The position numbers were made by a program, and so were the translations under genes. Positions 44,393 through 54,192 of a stretch of 64,000 nucleotides of DNA are shown here, piece after piece. Positions within the stretch are counted from its first letter, which is position 1; each line of letters opens with the position of its first letter. Below the pieces are notes generated by a model. The model saw only the letters and a program-made list of their open reading frames with translations. It searched no databases and had not been told where the DNA came from. This stretch comes from JBCCGL01 sp039029275 (GTDB lineage Bacteria > Pseudomonadota > Gammaproteobacteria > JBCCGL01), in assembly GCA_039029275.1 (NCBI GenBank), contig JBCCGL010000004.1, positions 124,001-188,000 on the forward strand, given 5' to 3'.

Positions 44393-45105
44393 TGCATACC
44401 CGCCGCGACCGCTAACCCCCGCAGGACCAGATCGGGTACGTATTCAGCTTCATGGCACAAATATGCGCGCACACGCTCGGCTTCCCCACCGCCAATCAGC
44501 ACTCGTATTTCATTAGAAAACTGCTCTTCAGCGGCGTCGAGCACGCGATCAATACCGGCGCAAAGCGCAGTTACTGATCCGCTTGCGACTGCCTCATCTG
44601 TCGAGCGTGAAAAGAATGAGACCGGCGCGTCCGCATCGGGTAAATCCTGTGTATGACGACTGAGTGCGCGACGCATGGTTTGGAGGCCCGCAAAAATGAT
44701 TCCACCACGATGCTGTCCCTCCGCACTTATATAATCAACCGTGGTCGCGGTTCCGCAATCGACGACGCACAAATTGCCGGCATATAGCGCGCGTGCTCCC
44801 GCCATTGCGACCCAGCGGTCATTGCCGAGTTCCGCCGGATTATTGTAGGAGTGTGTTTGCGAATTAAACGGGTAGGTCGAATCTATCCACGTACACGAAA
44901 CGCCATTGCGTTCGCACAGTTCGGACAAGATCTGCGCCAGTTTCGGATTCGCAACGGTGCAGGCAAATACCCCATCGCACTGCTTCACTTGCACCGACAA
45001 AGAGTCGATCGCACCCGTGCTCTCGAGTGCAAGGGATTGTTCCAGCACACCCTCGCGCAGCTGTGCGTATTTGATGCGTGAGTTGCCAATGTCGACCAGC
45101 AACAT
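44389..45105 (-). CDS. coaX: Type III pantothenate kinase
   Basis: Phosphorylates pantothenate, the first step of CoA synthesis. LLVDIGNSRIKYAQL holds the N-terminal phosphate motif, and GNDRWVAMAGAR, CVVDCGTATTVDY and GGIIFAG are type III signatures. The 238-residue length is normal. It shares a base with the birA stop, and coaX after birA is a common gammaproteobacterial order. Confidence 0.95.
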   Translation of the reverse strand: MLLVDIGNSRIKYAQLREGVLEQSLALESTGAIDSLSVQVKQCDGVFACTVANPKLAQILSELCERNGVSCTWIDSTYPFNSQTHSYNNPAELGNDRWVAMAGARALYAGNLCVVDCGTATTVDYISAEGQHRGGIIFAGLQTMRRALSRHTQDLPDADAPVSFFSRSTDEAVASGSVTALCAGIDRVLDAAEEQFSNEIRVLIGGGEAERVRAYLCHEAEYVPDLVLRGLAVAAGMQ

Positions 45106-45902
45106 TATGTACGCGGCCTTAGACTGACGTCACCGGAATGAAATACCTGAACACCGTCACGCGTCAAAATCTGCAGTGCGCCCGAGTCGTCTACGCCATG
45201 CGCGATGCCCTGTGCGGTTTGATTTTTGCCGTAGTGCACGCTGACTTCCTGCCCACGAAATGCGTCAAGGGATTCCCAATTTGATCTTGCGCAGACAAAC
45301 CCGGATGCTTCAAAATCTGCAAAATACCTTAAGACGCCAGCGGCGACGCGTGCGATTAATTCGTTTCGACCAGGGACATGATCGAGACAGCGCGAGAGAT
45401 CGGTGGCAGGTCTGTCGACATCTGCGCCTGTCGGCGCCGACGAATAATTGATGCCGATTCCAGTAATCGTGTCGATGCAATCAGGCCCCACGGTTGTGGA
45501 TTCAATCAGGATACCGCAAAGTTTTGCTCCGCCGATGAGCACATCGTTTGGCCATTTTAGCTGCACATCGCGCAAGCCGAATTCATGCAACACGTCGGCA
45601 ATTGCACACCCCACAACCAAACTCAATCCGCCCAATTGCGCAGCACCAGTGTTGAAACGGCGCGCGATGGAAAACGTTACCCCGCGCTCGGGCGAAAGCC
45701 ACGTTTTGTCGCGGCGACCGCGCCCTTGCGTCTGAACCTCAACCGCACATAGTTGCGGAAGCGAATTAAGCGGCTGCGCGAGCAACCACGCGTTGGTCGA
45801 AGGCAGCGATTCAAAGACATGGGCCTCACAACTAACACAGCCCAGATCCGCCAACACTGTGCTGATGCGCGTGGCATCCAGCGCCGTCAATTCCACAGCC
45901 AC
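45105..45902 (-). CDS. birA: Biotin-[acetyl-CoA carboxylase] ligase (short form)
   Basis: Attaches biotin to the carboxylase carrier protein. The catalytic motif GRGRRDKTW, the WPNDV segment and CGILIES are present. At 265 residues it lacks the N-terminal DNA-binding domain of E. coli BirA, so it should not repress biotin genes. The start is GTG at 45902, overlapping the peptidase gene by 16 bases; a later TTG is possible. There is no clear Shine-Dalgarno. Confidence 0.92.
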   Translation of the reverse strand: MAVELTALDATRISTVLADLGCVSCEAHVFESLPSTNAWLLAQPLNSLPQLCAVEVQTQGRGRRDKTWLSPERGVTFSIARRFNTGAAQLGGLSLVVGCAIADVLHEFGLRDVQLKWPNDVLIGGAKLCGILIESTTVGPDCIDTITGIGINYSSAPTGADVDRPATDLSRCLDHVPGRNELIARVAAGVLRYFADFEASGFVCARSNWESLDAFRGQEVSVHYGKNQTAQGIAHGVDDSGALQILTRDGVQVFHSGDVSLRPRT

Positions 45903-47659
45903 TTTTGTGCAACGTCTGCGTCAGCGATCGATAACACGGCGGTGTCGGATTTTGAGGCGCCAAGCACGAGCGTGAACTCGCTGAGTTCATCGCGACGGAA
46001 TGCGTGGACAGCAACGGAATCACCCGGCTGATGGCGTCGCATTGCGTCGCCGAAAGACGACTCATTCACCTGCAGACCATTCAACGCAATAAATTTGTCA
46101 CCGGCTGACAGACCTGCGGTCTGCGCGGGGGAATCGGCCAGCACATGCGTGATGCGCGGCAACTCGCCACTGAAATCCACGCGCATACCCTGCGCCAAAG
46201 GCTGCACGCCGGCATGGTGCTGGTCACCGTTTTTGCCCAACATGGCCTTCCAGCTCAGGGTTACGCCGACCTGTTGCAACAACTGCTCAAGCGGCAAATC
46301 GTCAACGCCGCGCACGGCATTGTCGAAAAAGTCAGACAGATCGCCCTGAACCAGGTCACTCGCCACACGCTCGATTTCACCTTCGGGTATTCCCGCCGCC
46401 TCGTCGCGGTTGCGCCATAACGCGCGCATCAAGTCGTCGAGCGATTTTGCGCCAGCGGATTTTTCGCGCAGGATCATATCGAGCGCGAGCGCCACCACCG
46501 CACCCTTCGCGTAGTAGCTCACAATCGCGTTGGGGGCATTTTCATCCTGTTTATAAAATTTCGTCCACGCATCGAAGCTCGATTCACCAACCGGTTGTTT
46601 AAACCTGCCAGGGGTTTGCGCCACACGCGTTATTGTTTTGGCCAGTAACGATAAATAACGGGTGCGATCAATGAGACCGCTGCGCACCAATGCAAGATCG
46701 TCGTAGTAAGAGGTAATACCTTCAAACGCCCATAACAGTTGCGTGTGTGCCTCGCGGTCCAGATCGGACTGCGCCAGTTTCGCAGGACGCAAGCGCTTGA
46801 CGTTCCATGCGTGAAAGTACTCGTGACTGCAAAGGCCTAAAAACTCCGTATACTCGTCGCTCACACAGTCAACGCCAGGCGCGGGAAGAGAATTTCTACG
46901 TACCAATAGACTGGTCGAAAACCGGTGTTCGAGACCACCGTAACCATCACCCACAACCATCACCAAAAAAACGTAACGGTCGAATGGTGCCGGCTCATCA
47001 AAAAATTGAATGTGATATTCGCAGACGCGTTTGAGATCGACGCATATCCGTTCCCCGTCGGTGATGAATTGCCCGGTCAAAATCACCTGATGCTCAACCC
47101 CACAGGCCTCGAACGTGTAGCGTTCAAACGCGCCCATCTCCACGGGGTGGTCGATCAGGTCGTCGTAGTTGTCCGCTCGATAAAGCCCAAAACCGGCAGC
47201 GTCAACCTCAAGCGCCGACATCGATGTCGCGACTTGCCACTGCCCCTGCACCGATTCGAGCGGCGGTAATAATCGCACTTCACACGGTGCCGCTTCAAAA
47301 CCCTCGGGCAACAGAAACACGCTGGTACCATTGAAAAATCCGTGTGTCTGATCGAGGTGTGCTGCGCGCACGGAGAGGTCCCAAGCGTATACATCGTACT
47401 CAAGCGTAAGCTCGCCGCGGGTGCCGCTCACCTGCCAACGGCATTTATCGAGTTTGTTCAGTCTGGCGGTGCCGTTGTCATCAAACGCATTTATCGTGAC
47501 AATATTTTTCGCAAAGTCGCGCACCATGTAACTGCCAGGAATCCAGTTAGGGAGACGAAATACCAACTCGTCGGATGTCGATTTGGTAATTGAACAACTC
47601 ACACGAAAGAGATGCGCTGCGGGGTTCACAGCCTGAAGGGTGTAGCGAATCGGGGTCAT
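45887..47659 (-). CDS. M61 family metallopeptidase with PDZ domain
   Basis: A 590-residue protein of the glycyl aminopeptidase family. The zinc motif is HEYFHAWNVKRLRP, with the third ligand expected in LLWAFEGITSYYDDL. An N-terminal beta-rich domain (FRLPNWIPGSYMVRDFAKN) and a C-terminal PDZ domain (about 500-560) complete the usual architecture. No signal peptide is evident. The natural substrates are not known. Confidence 0.9.
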   Translation of the reverse strand: MTPIRYTLQAVNPAAHLFRVSCSITKSTSDELVFRLPNWIPGSYMVRDFAKNIVTINAFDDNGTARLNKLDKCRWQVSGTRGELTLEYDVYAWDLSVRAAHLDQTHGFFNGTSVFLLPEGFEAAPCEVRLLPPLESVQGQWQVATSMSALEVDAAGFGLYRADNYDDLIDHPVEMGAFERYTFEACGVEHQVILTGQFITDGERICVDLKRVCEYHIQFFDEPAPFDRYVFLVMVVGDGYGGLEHRFSTSLLVRRNSLPAPGVDCVSDEYTEFLGLCSHEYFHAWNVKRLRPAKLAQSDLDREAHTQLLWAFEGITSYYDDLALVRSGLIDRTRYLSLLAKTITRVAQTPGRFKQPVGESSFDAWTKFYKQDENAPNAIVSYYAKGAVVALALDMILREKSAGAKSLDDLMRALWRNRDEAAGIPEGEIERVASDLVQGDLSDFFDNAVRGVDDLPLEQLLQQVGVTLSWKAMLGKNGDQHHAGVQPLAQGMRVDFSGELPRITHVLADSPAQTAGLSAGDKFIALNGLQVNESSFGDAMRRHQPGDSVAVHAFRRDELSEFTLVLGASKSDTAVLSIADADVAQKWLWN

Positions 47660-47763
47660 ATAAAACGAAAAGCTATAACGATTAAGCGTTATTGGGGAAA
47701 GCGCGTAACCTTACCCCGAATAGCATTCGGATGAAACACCGTGTGGCAGCGGCGTGCGGCAGC

Positions 47764-48852
47764 TCAGTGATTAGACGTTGGAGTAAAAACCTCGACGCGA
47801 TTGCGCCCGTTTTGTTTGGCACGATAGAGCGCTTCGTCGGCATTTTCCACCAACTTGCGTGCGGCGCAATCACGCTCAAAAAGCGTGAGATGTGCAGAGT
47901 CCGCCACGCCACAAGAGATACTGATATCTATCTCACCGCAATCGGGAACGTAAATCGGTTTAGTCGCCACGGCGTTACGCACACGCTCGGCCACCATTGC
48001 ACCGATGGATTGATCCGCCTGCTTGAGCACAATACAAAATTCTTCGCCGCCTACGCGCGCAAGCTCTTCACCGCTGCGCAACAACGGTTTGAGTCGCGTG
48101 GCAATCGTTTGTAACACCACGTCGCCAGCGGCGTGCCCGTGCGTATCGTTTATGCGTTTGAAAAAATCGATATCAAAATACACACAGCTCAATGGCCAAC
48201 CTCCACGAAGTGCCAGCGACAAAGCGCGCTCAATATGATCATCAAAAAAGCGCCGGTTGAACAACCCGGTCAGCGGATCATGCAAGCTGACTTGTCGGAG
48301 CAACTCGTGGTTGTAAAGATTTTCGACACACACCGCAACGATCGCGGCGAGACGATTCAACGACGCGATACTGGCCATCGCAAACGGGTCCCGCCAGTCG
48401 CCGGTCGCAAACGCCAGAACACCGATCGTTTTGGCACGTCGCGATAGTGGCAAAAGGACCACCGTGTGCAAAGGTTGCGGAGTGTGGCTGAAGTACTCAG
48501 CGTGCTTGAGCGGGTCATAATCACCCACCCAAGCTCCTGCGCACGTGGAATCGGTGTGATGGTCGATCCATTCAGGCTCAACCGAATGAATCGACAAATC
48601 TGTCCGGCCTTCGCTGTCTGAGTCTGAAACGGCAAAGTCGATATCAAGTCCATCGCGTTTGCGCAACAGCAGACTGACCGCGTCGGCGCAAAGCAACCGG
48701 CGGTACTCGCCGTTGAGCGCCTTGTAGAGTTCCGCGAAGCTGCCCGAACCCAGCAAGTTGATTTCCATCGCCGCCAAGCGTTTGGTCACCTGCCCAACAT
48801 ATTGCGGATGCAGTTCGGTTGTGTTCACACTAGTCACCGCAAATCCACTCAT
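47764..48852 (-). CDS. Diguanylate cyclase with GAF-like sensor domain
   Basis: A soluble c-di-GMP synthase of about 362 residues. The N-terminal 170 residues look like a GAF/DUF484 domain (VVLLPLSRRAKTIGVLAFA). The GGDEF domain has DPLTGLFNRRFF and the active site ARVGGEEFCIVL. The inhibitory site upstream reads RSGE where RxxD is usual, so product feedback may be weak. ATG at 48852 is preferred over a TTG one codon before it. Confidence 0.92.
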   Translation of the reverse strand: MSGFAVTSVNTTELHPQYVGQVTKRLAAMEINLLGSGSFAELYKALNGEYRRLLCADAVSLLLRKRDGLDIDFAVSDSDSEGRTDLSIHSVEPEWIDHHTDSTCAGAWVGDYDPLKHAEYFSHTPQPLHTVVLLPLSRRAKTIGVLAFATGDWRDPFAMASIASLNRLAAIVAVCVENLYNHELLRQVSLHDPLTGLFNRRFFDDHIERALSLALRGGWPLSCVYFDIDFFKRINDTHGHAAGDVVLQTIATRLKPLLRSGEELARVGGEEFCIVLKQADQSIGAMVAERVRNAVATKPIYVPDCGEIDISISCGVADSAHLTLFERDCAARKLVENADEALYRAKQNGRNRVEVFTPTSNH

Positions 48853-49060
48853 CAAAAACTCAGCCTTTAGTTTGAACCCGATATAACGAATACAAACAGT
48901 CAGTTAGTCGCGTTTTTTATCCTTTGATGTAAGCTCTTAGTCGAAAGTAACGGAAAATCAAGCATTAATTTCGAATCCGTGTCGCGTTTTTCGACGTCAA
49001 AACTCCCAGATTGCGCCATTACGCACTATCATTGCGGCAGCAAAAATTTAGGAAAGCACC

Positions 49061-49666
49061 ATGCCTCGCAACGATTCGACCGTCGACACCCTCGACTTGC
49101 TGCACCGTCGAACTTCGATTCCTGCCAAATTTTTACGCGAGCCGGCACCCGCAGGCGAAGAACTCGACGCTATTTTCAAGGCGGCGGTGACAGCGCCCGA
49201 TCACGGCGCGCTGCGGCCGTGGCGATTTTTGGTGGTTGAGGGTGATGCGCGCAAAAAATTAGGCGATGTCTTTGCCGAGGCCATTGTAAAACGCGACGCC
49301 GATACGCCGCCCGACCAAATCGAGCGGCAGCGCGATAAACCGATGCGGTCGCCGCTGTTGGTGGTGGTGGTCGCCACGATTGAACCCAATATCGCCAAGG
49401 TGCCGGAATCCGAGCAGCTATTATCTGCCGGGGCCGCCGCGCAGCATATGCAACTTGCAGCGCAGGCGATGGGATATGGTTCGGTTTGGGTTACGGGGCC
49501 TAACGCCACAGACGCCACCGTACGCGCGGCGCTGGGAGTGCAAAATCACGATGAAATCGTCGGATTTTTGCACTTCGGCACTCCTTCAATCGGGCCGCCG
49601 CTGGTCACACGGCCGGACCCAAAGCAGTTTGTGGAACAGTGGACCGGACCCGCTGCTGAGCAATAG
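49061..49666 (+). CDS. Nitroreductase family protein
   Basis: A 201-residue FMN enzyme similar to YdjA. TSIPAKFLREPAP and AVTAPDHGALRPWRFLVV form the FMN site, and SAGAAAQHMQLAAQAMGYG and ALGVQNHDEIVGFLHFG are family blocks. It probably uses NAD(P)H to reduce nitro or quinone compounds, with unknown natural substrate. The transglycosylase gene follows 26 bases later. Confidence 0.9.
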   Translation: MPRNDSTVDTLDLLHRRTSIPAKFLREPAPAGEELDAIFKAAVTAPDHGALRPWRFLVVEGDARKKLGDVFAEAIVKRDADTPPDQIERQRDKPMRSPLLVVVVATIEPNIAKVPESEQLLSAGAAAQHMQLAAQAMGYGSVWVTGPNATDATVRAALGVQNHDEIVGFLHFGTPSIGPPLVTRPDPKQFVEQWTGPAAEQ

Positions 49667-49692
49667 GTCACTGACCTGGATATCGTCACCTG

Positions 49693-50307
49693 ATGCGAAT
49701 TATTGTTTCATTCGTCGTTTTCTTTGCTGCCTTTGGTATTACTCACGCCGGTAATACGTACATTTATCAAGAAAACGACGGGACCATCTGGTACACCAAC
49801 AAAAAGCCGGTCGGCGTCGAAAAAGACAAATACAAATTGGTCGGGGTTTTCGGACGCCCAACTGCGACGGCCTCGTGCCGCAATATGACGCCCGCTCGCA
49901 TGGAGGCGCGAGCTCGCCAGTACGACAATGATATCCGTCGCTACGCCAGCGAATACGGCGTCAGCCGCCACCTGGTCAAGGCGATCATTTCCGTCGAGTC
50001 ATGCTTTGACGAGCGTGCGATTTCGCGCGCCGGTGCACGCGGCCTGATGCAGTTGATGCCAAAAACCGCCGAATATCTGGGCGTGAACAATTCGTTTGAC
50101 TCTCGTCAAAATATCTACGGCGGCGTGCGCTATTTCAGCGAGATGCAGAGGCGATTCCATTACAACGATTCGCTTGCTCTCGCTGCTTACAATGCGGGAC
50201 CAAGCGCAGTGGAAAAATACAATGGCATTCCGCCATTCAAAGAAACCCAAAGCTACGTTAAGCGCGTAATAAAAAAGTACCGCGAGTATCTCGCCGCCAA
50301 TCAATAA
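49693..50307 (+). CDS. Lytic transglycosylase with DUF4124-like N-terminus
   Basis: A 204-residue secreted cell-wall lyase. A signal peptide (IIVSFVVFFAAFGITHA) is followed by a short domain like DUF4124 (YIYQENDGTIWYTNKKP). The SLT domain has the catalytic glutamate in IISVESCFDE and the typical SRAGARGLMQLMPKTA and AYNAGPSAVEKY. It cuts peptidoglycan into 1,6-anhydro products. It is one of the small SLT proteins found without a partner system. Confidence 0.93.
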   Translation: MRIIVSFVVFFAAFGITHAGNTYIYQENDGTIWYTNKKPVGVEKDKYKLVGVFGRPTATASCRNMTPARMEARARQYDNDIRRYASEYGVSRHLVKAIISVESCFDERAISRAGARGLMQLMPKTAEYLGVNNSFDSRQNIYGGVRYFSEMQRRFHYNDSLALAAYNAGPSAVEKYNGIPPFKETQSYVKRVIKKYREYLAANQ

Positions 50308-50399
50308 GCGGTTTGTACGTTATTACCTGAGGTAGTGCGATCGATTGACGCGCGCCAGTGCTGCTATGCAATAATGTCGCCTGCTTAAGCGGAGTCCAA

Positions 50400-51284
50400 A
50401 TGCAAAAATCCAGTTGCGCCATTATGTTCGCTGACGTCAGCGGCAGCACGCAGATCTACGAACGTCTTGGTGACGAGACCGCGAAGCATGTCATCGGTCG
50501 ATGCCTTTCGCATCTCGCAGCTATCGTCGAATCGCACAAGGGCTTTGTTATCAAGGAAATCGGCGATGAAATCATGTGCCGGTTTCCCACTGCTGACGCC
50601 GCGATTTCAGCGGCGCAGGTTTCACAAGTTGACGTTCAGGGCATGACTGTTCCCGGCGGCAGTCGCATGGCAATTCGTGCGGGCGTGCACTTTGGCGATG
50701 TCATCGAAGACGGCTCCGACATTTTTGGCGATGCAGTCAACCTTGCCGCGCGCATGGCCGGGCTGGCTAAGGGCGGGCAAATTATGACCACCGGGCACAC
50801 GGTTGGGCACCTCTCTCCAGCGTTGGTGTCGCAAACGCGCCAGGTCGACGTGACCCGGGTCAAAGGTAAGCAGGAAGAAATAGCGGTACACGAGGTTCTT
50901 TGGGAGCAAGATGACGAAGTGACCCGCATGGCAACTCAGCTTCTGCAGCGAGCGCAGACGCAACCCGAACAACTCAAACTCACCCTCGGTTCTCAGGAGC
51001 TCTTGATCGGCGGAGAAGATGGCGTAACGATAGGGCGTGGCGAGGATTGCGATCTGGTTGTCGATGCCGGGCTGGCCTCGCGTAAACACGCGCGCTGCGA
51101 GTCACGCCGCGGCAAGTTCATCATTATCGACCAAAGCACCAATGGCACCTACGTAGCGCCAGACAACAGCGCCGAGGTGTATCTTCGTCGTGAGGAGCTT
51201 GTGCTTCAGGGAACCGGCGTCATCGGACTTGGAAGGGCAACCGCAGAGTGTGGCCCGGATGAGCTAGTGCGCTACGACTGCTGA
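50400..51284 (+). CDS. Class III adenylate/guanylate cyclase with FHA domain
   Basis: A 294-residue protein. The N-terminal cyclase domain has IMFADVSGSTQIYERLGD, with the metal-binding Asp, and IKEIGDEIMCRF. The C-terminal FHA domain (TIGRGEDCDLVVDAGLASRKHARCE, then STNGTYV) would bind a phosphothreonine protein. GGAG precedes the ATG by 6 bases. The lysine and aspartate that choose ATP or GTP cannot be fixed by eye. No Ser/Thr kinase is in the window. Confidence 0.9.
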   Translation: MQKSSCAIMFADVSGSTQIYERLGDETAKHVIGRCLSHLAAIVESHKGFVIKEIGDEIMCRFPTADAAISAAQVSQVDVQGMTVPGGSRMAIRAGVHFGDVIEDGSDIFGDAVNLAARMAGLAKGGQIMTTGHTVGHLSPALVSQTRQVDVTRVKGKQEEIAVHEVLWEQDDEVTRMATQLLQRAQTQPEQLKLTLGSQELLIGGEDGVTIGRGEDCDLVVDAGLASRKHARCESRRGKFIIIDQSTNGTYVAPDNSAEVYLRREELVLQGTGVIGLGRATAECGPDELVRYDC

Positions 51285-51309
51285 ACAGTCGAGTAATCAC
51301 AACCCGGCT

Positions 51310-52647
51310 TTAAAAACTGTCAAACACCCGATACGAACCCTCCGATGCGCTTGACCATGAGTCGCGACCTGTCGCGCAGGTGCCCGAATCGACATACGCG
51401 AGGGCTGCGGCAAACATAGCCTCGGTCGGATCACCCAGTTGTTTGCCCAATTCGTCGCTGGCAGCGCAGTCTGCCGAGATGCCCTCGACATAACCCCCTT
51501 GATCAAGTGAATTCACCAGGCGGAAATTAATCGCCGAAAGCGAGTAAACCTGAGTTTGCCGACTGAGGGTACTGGTCGCGGTAATATCGAAAGCATAGCT
51601 GCCAAGCGGTTTCCCACACGTTGCAGAGCCTATGGTGACAACTTCGGTTTCACCGAGCCAGGGGCGCAAGCCGTTGATAATCAATTCACTCGCCGAACAC
51701 GTATCGGCCAGAGTCAAGACCAAAACGCGATTGAGGAAGTTAAGCGAGTTGTCCTCTGACGCGAACAGATGCGAGAAATCAAAATTCGACTGCCTGTCGT
51801 TGTGTTGAAGCGTGGTGAACACCGAGTCATCCGGGATTTGCCCTGCAACCAGGCTGGCAAGCTTTCGCGACACGTCGATCCGACCGCCGCCGTTGTAGCG
51901 TAAATCGAGTACAAGTTCGTCGATATTCTCGGACGACAATAGCGCGAACGCGGTGTCTAACTCTGCGCGCGAAGGCTCCAGGAAATTTTTAAACGCAAGA
52001 TAACCGACTTTTAACCCATTGTGCTCGACGACTCGAACGTCGAGCACGGTATTGATCACCACGAGGCCGGCACCCATCTCTATGGTGCGAACCCCGTCGT
52101 CAGTACCGCGTAAAACCATCGTTGATTGACTATTGCCCGCTGACAATGAAATCAACGCGCCAACCTCAGCGAGCGACAAGCCCGCGGTTGACTCGCCATC
52201 GATAGACATAATTGTGTCACCACGGAGCATTCCGGCGCGACCTGCGGCAGAATCACCGTACACAAATGAGATCACCGTCTCGTCATTCACAAAGCGATAA
52301 CCAAAGCCAAAACCTTCGTAAGTGCCTTCGTCGAAAAAGCTATCAAACTCCGCCTTGGGCTGGATGTAACTGAATCGATCTTCGGCCTGATAGCGCAAAT
52401 CCTCCAGCAGTACGGGAAGAGAACAGTAACGGGAGTCGCTCAGGTCAATGGCAGGCAGCTGCGTGTACCACAGGTAATAATTTGCAAGGTTATTGACTAA
52501 ACGTTGCCGTGATTCTGTGTCCGCACAGAAGTTTGATGTGTCGGCGCTCCCACCACCGCTTCCGCCGCACGCACCTAGCACGAGGGACAGTAAAAACACT
52601 CCTACTATTTTGTCCATTCGATACATTCGATTCACACCAGGATTCAA
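51310..52647 (-). CDS. S41 family protease, predicted lipoprotein
   Basis: A C-terminal processing peptidase-like protein. The signal and lipobox are VFLLSLVLGACGG. The PDZ-like middle contains GFGYRF and AGMLRGDTIMSIDGEST, and the catalytic serine lies in DTCSASELIINGLRP, with LRYNGGG nearby. The start chosen is TTG at 52647, because AAGGAGG lies five bases upstream of it; ATGs at 52626 and 52617 have no such site. It is probably anchored in the outer membrane and acts in the periplasm. Confidence 0.88.
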   Translation of the reverse strand: MNPGVNRMYRMDKIVGVFLLSLVLGACGGSGGGSADTSNFCADTESRQRLVNNLANYYLWYTQLPAIDLSDSRYCSLPVLLEDLRYQAEDRFSYIQPKAEFDSFFDEGTYEGFGFGYRFVNDETVISFVYGDSAAGRAGMLRGDTIMSIDGESTAGLSLAEVGALISLSAGNSQSTMVLRGTDDGVRTIEMGAGLVVINTVLDVRVVEHNGLKVGYLAFKNFLEPSRAELDTAFALLSSENIDELVLDLRYNGGGRIDVSRKLASLVAGQIPDDSVFTTLQHNDRQSNFDFSHLFASEDNSLNFLNRVLVLTLADTCSASELIINGLRPWLGETEVVTIGSATCGKPLGSYAFDITATSTLSRQTQVYSLSAINFRLVNSLDQGGYVEGISADCAASDELGKQLGDPTEAMFAAALAYVDSGTCATGRDSWSSASEGSYRVFDSF

Positions 52648-52717
52648 CGCAGCCTCCTTGCAATCATCGATTACAGAAATGCCCAACTATAAATGACCCG
52701 CAATTCATGGATTTGTT

Positions 52718-54139
52718 CTAAATGGAAAATCCGCCCAGTTTGGTTTCCAGATATTCTGCAATCCCCTCGCGCGCCCCCTCGCGTCCAATACCGCTTTCTT
52801 TCATGCCGCCAAACGGCGCGGCTGCACTGGTCGGATTGATGTCGTTAATCCCGATCAAGCCGAACTGCAAGCCTTCAAACATACGCATCGCACGCGCGAG
52901 GTTTTGCGTGTACACATAGGCAGCGAGCCCGTAATGTGTGTCGTTGGCTTTTGCCAGGACTTCGTCTTCGGTATCGAACGGGATAACCGCTGCGACGGGG
53001 CCAAATGTTTCTTCCCGATAGATCAACATTTCTTCATTCACCGAGTTAAGCAATGTCGGTGCGTAAAAATGCCCGTTCGCTAATCCGTCCTGGGTGAGTC
53101 GTTGACCACCAATGCACAACTGCGCACCTTTGCTGAGCGCGTCTTGTACCTGGGTGTCGACCTTGTCGACGGCGGCCTGATTAACCAGGGGCCCAATCGC
53201 GACGCCAGGCTCCATTCCATCACCGGCGCGCATTGCCGCAATGCGTTTTTGCATTGTTTCGACAAAGGTTTCAACACTCGCGCGCTGAACGAAAATTCGG
53301 TTTGGGCTGATACACGCCTGTCCGGTGTTGAGAAACTTCACCAGCGTTGCACCCTTTGCCGCGTGTTCAGCGTCGGCGTCATCAAAAACGATAAACGGCG
53401 CATGACCGCCCAATTCCATCGACACGCGTTTTAGCTGCGGCGCAGCATCCTGCGCCAGTTTTTTACCCACCGCAGTCGAACCGGTAAAGGTCAGCTTGCG
53501 GACCAGGGGGTTGGTGCAAAACTCCTCGCCGATCTCGACCGGTTTTTGCGCCGTGACCAAATTAATGACACCTGCAGGAATTCCAGCTTCTTGTAAAATT
53601 TCGAAAACCGCAATCGCACACAGCGGCGTGGCTTCGGCGGGTTTGAGGACCGCGGTGCAGCCCGCCGCAAGCGCGGGCGCGAGCTTGCGCGTAATCATCG
53701 AAACCGGATAGTTCCATGGCGTCACCGCCGCCACCACACCAACGCTCTGATGTTGCACGATAAAGCGCTGATCTCCGCGCGCCGAGGGTATTGTCTCACC
53801 GTAGATGCGCTTGGCTTCCTCGGCGTACCAGAGGAGAAAATCCGCCGCGTACTGGACTTCGCCGATTGCCGCCTTGAGCGGCTTGCCCTGCTCTCGCGTC
53901 ATCAACTCGGCGAGCGTCTGTTTGCGCTCGATCATTAATTGCCACGCGCGGTAGAGCAGTGACGACCGGTGATAAGCCGTGCTCGCGCGCCACGCGGGCA
54001 GTGCCGCGTTCGCCGCAGAAATCGCACTTCGAGCGTGCGACCGATCACCATCGGCAACCGAACCGATCTTCTCGCCGTTGGCAGGATTAAAGACGTCAAA
54101 TGCGCGGTCGAGCGATAACCATTCGCCGTTTACAAACAT
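52718..54139 (-). CDS. gabD: NAD(P)-dependent succinate-semialdehyde dehydrogenase type
   Basis: Aldehyde dehydrogenase of 473 residues. AVTPWNYPVSMITRKLAPALAAG, FTGSTAVGK and ELGGHAPFIVFDDAD form the cofactor and catalytic glutamate region. The nucleophile is in NTGQACISPNR, and GGMKESGIGREGAREG closes the protein, all as in GabD. It oxidises succinate semialdehyde to succinate, and related enzymes take malic or glutaric semialdehyde. No gabT is adjacent, so the exact substrate is open. Confidence 0.88.
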   Translation of the reverse strand: MFVNGEWLSLDRAFDVFNPANGEKIGSVADGDRSHARSAISAANAALPAWRASTAYHRSSLLYRAWQLMIERKQTLAELMTREQGKPLKAAIGEVQYAADFLLWYAEEAKRIYGETIPSARGDQRFIVQHQSVGVVAAVTPWNYPVSMITRKLAPALAAGCTAVLKPAEATPLCAIAVFEILQEAGIPAGVINLVTAQKPVEIGEEFCTNPLVRKLTFTGSTAVGKKLAQDAAPQLKRVSMELGGHAPFIVFDDADAEHAAKGATLVKFLNTGQACISPNRIFVQRASVETFVETMQKRIAAMRAGDGMEPGVAIGPLVNQAAVDKVDTQVQDALSKGAQLCIGGQRLTQDGLANGHFYAPTLLNSVNEEMLIYREETFGPVAAVIPFDTEDEVLAKANDTHYGLAAYVYTQNLARAMRMFEGLQFGLIGINDINPTSAAAPFGGMKESGIGREGAREGIAEYLETKLGGFSI

Positions 54140-54192
54140 GCAAATTCTCTGGAAAAGTCGTGTTTAAAGGTTCGAAAAGAGCACACCGAGCT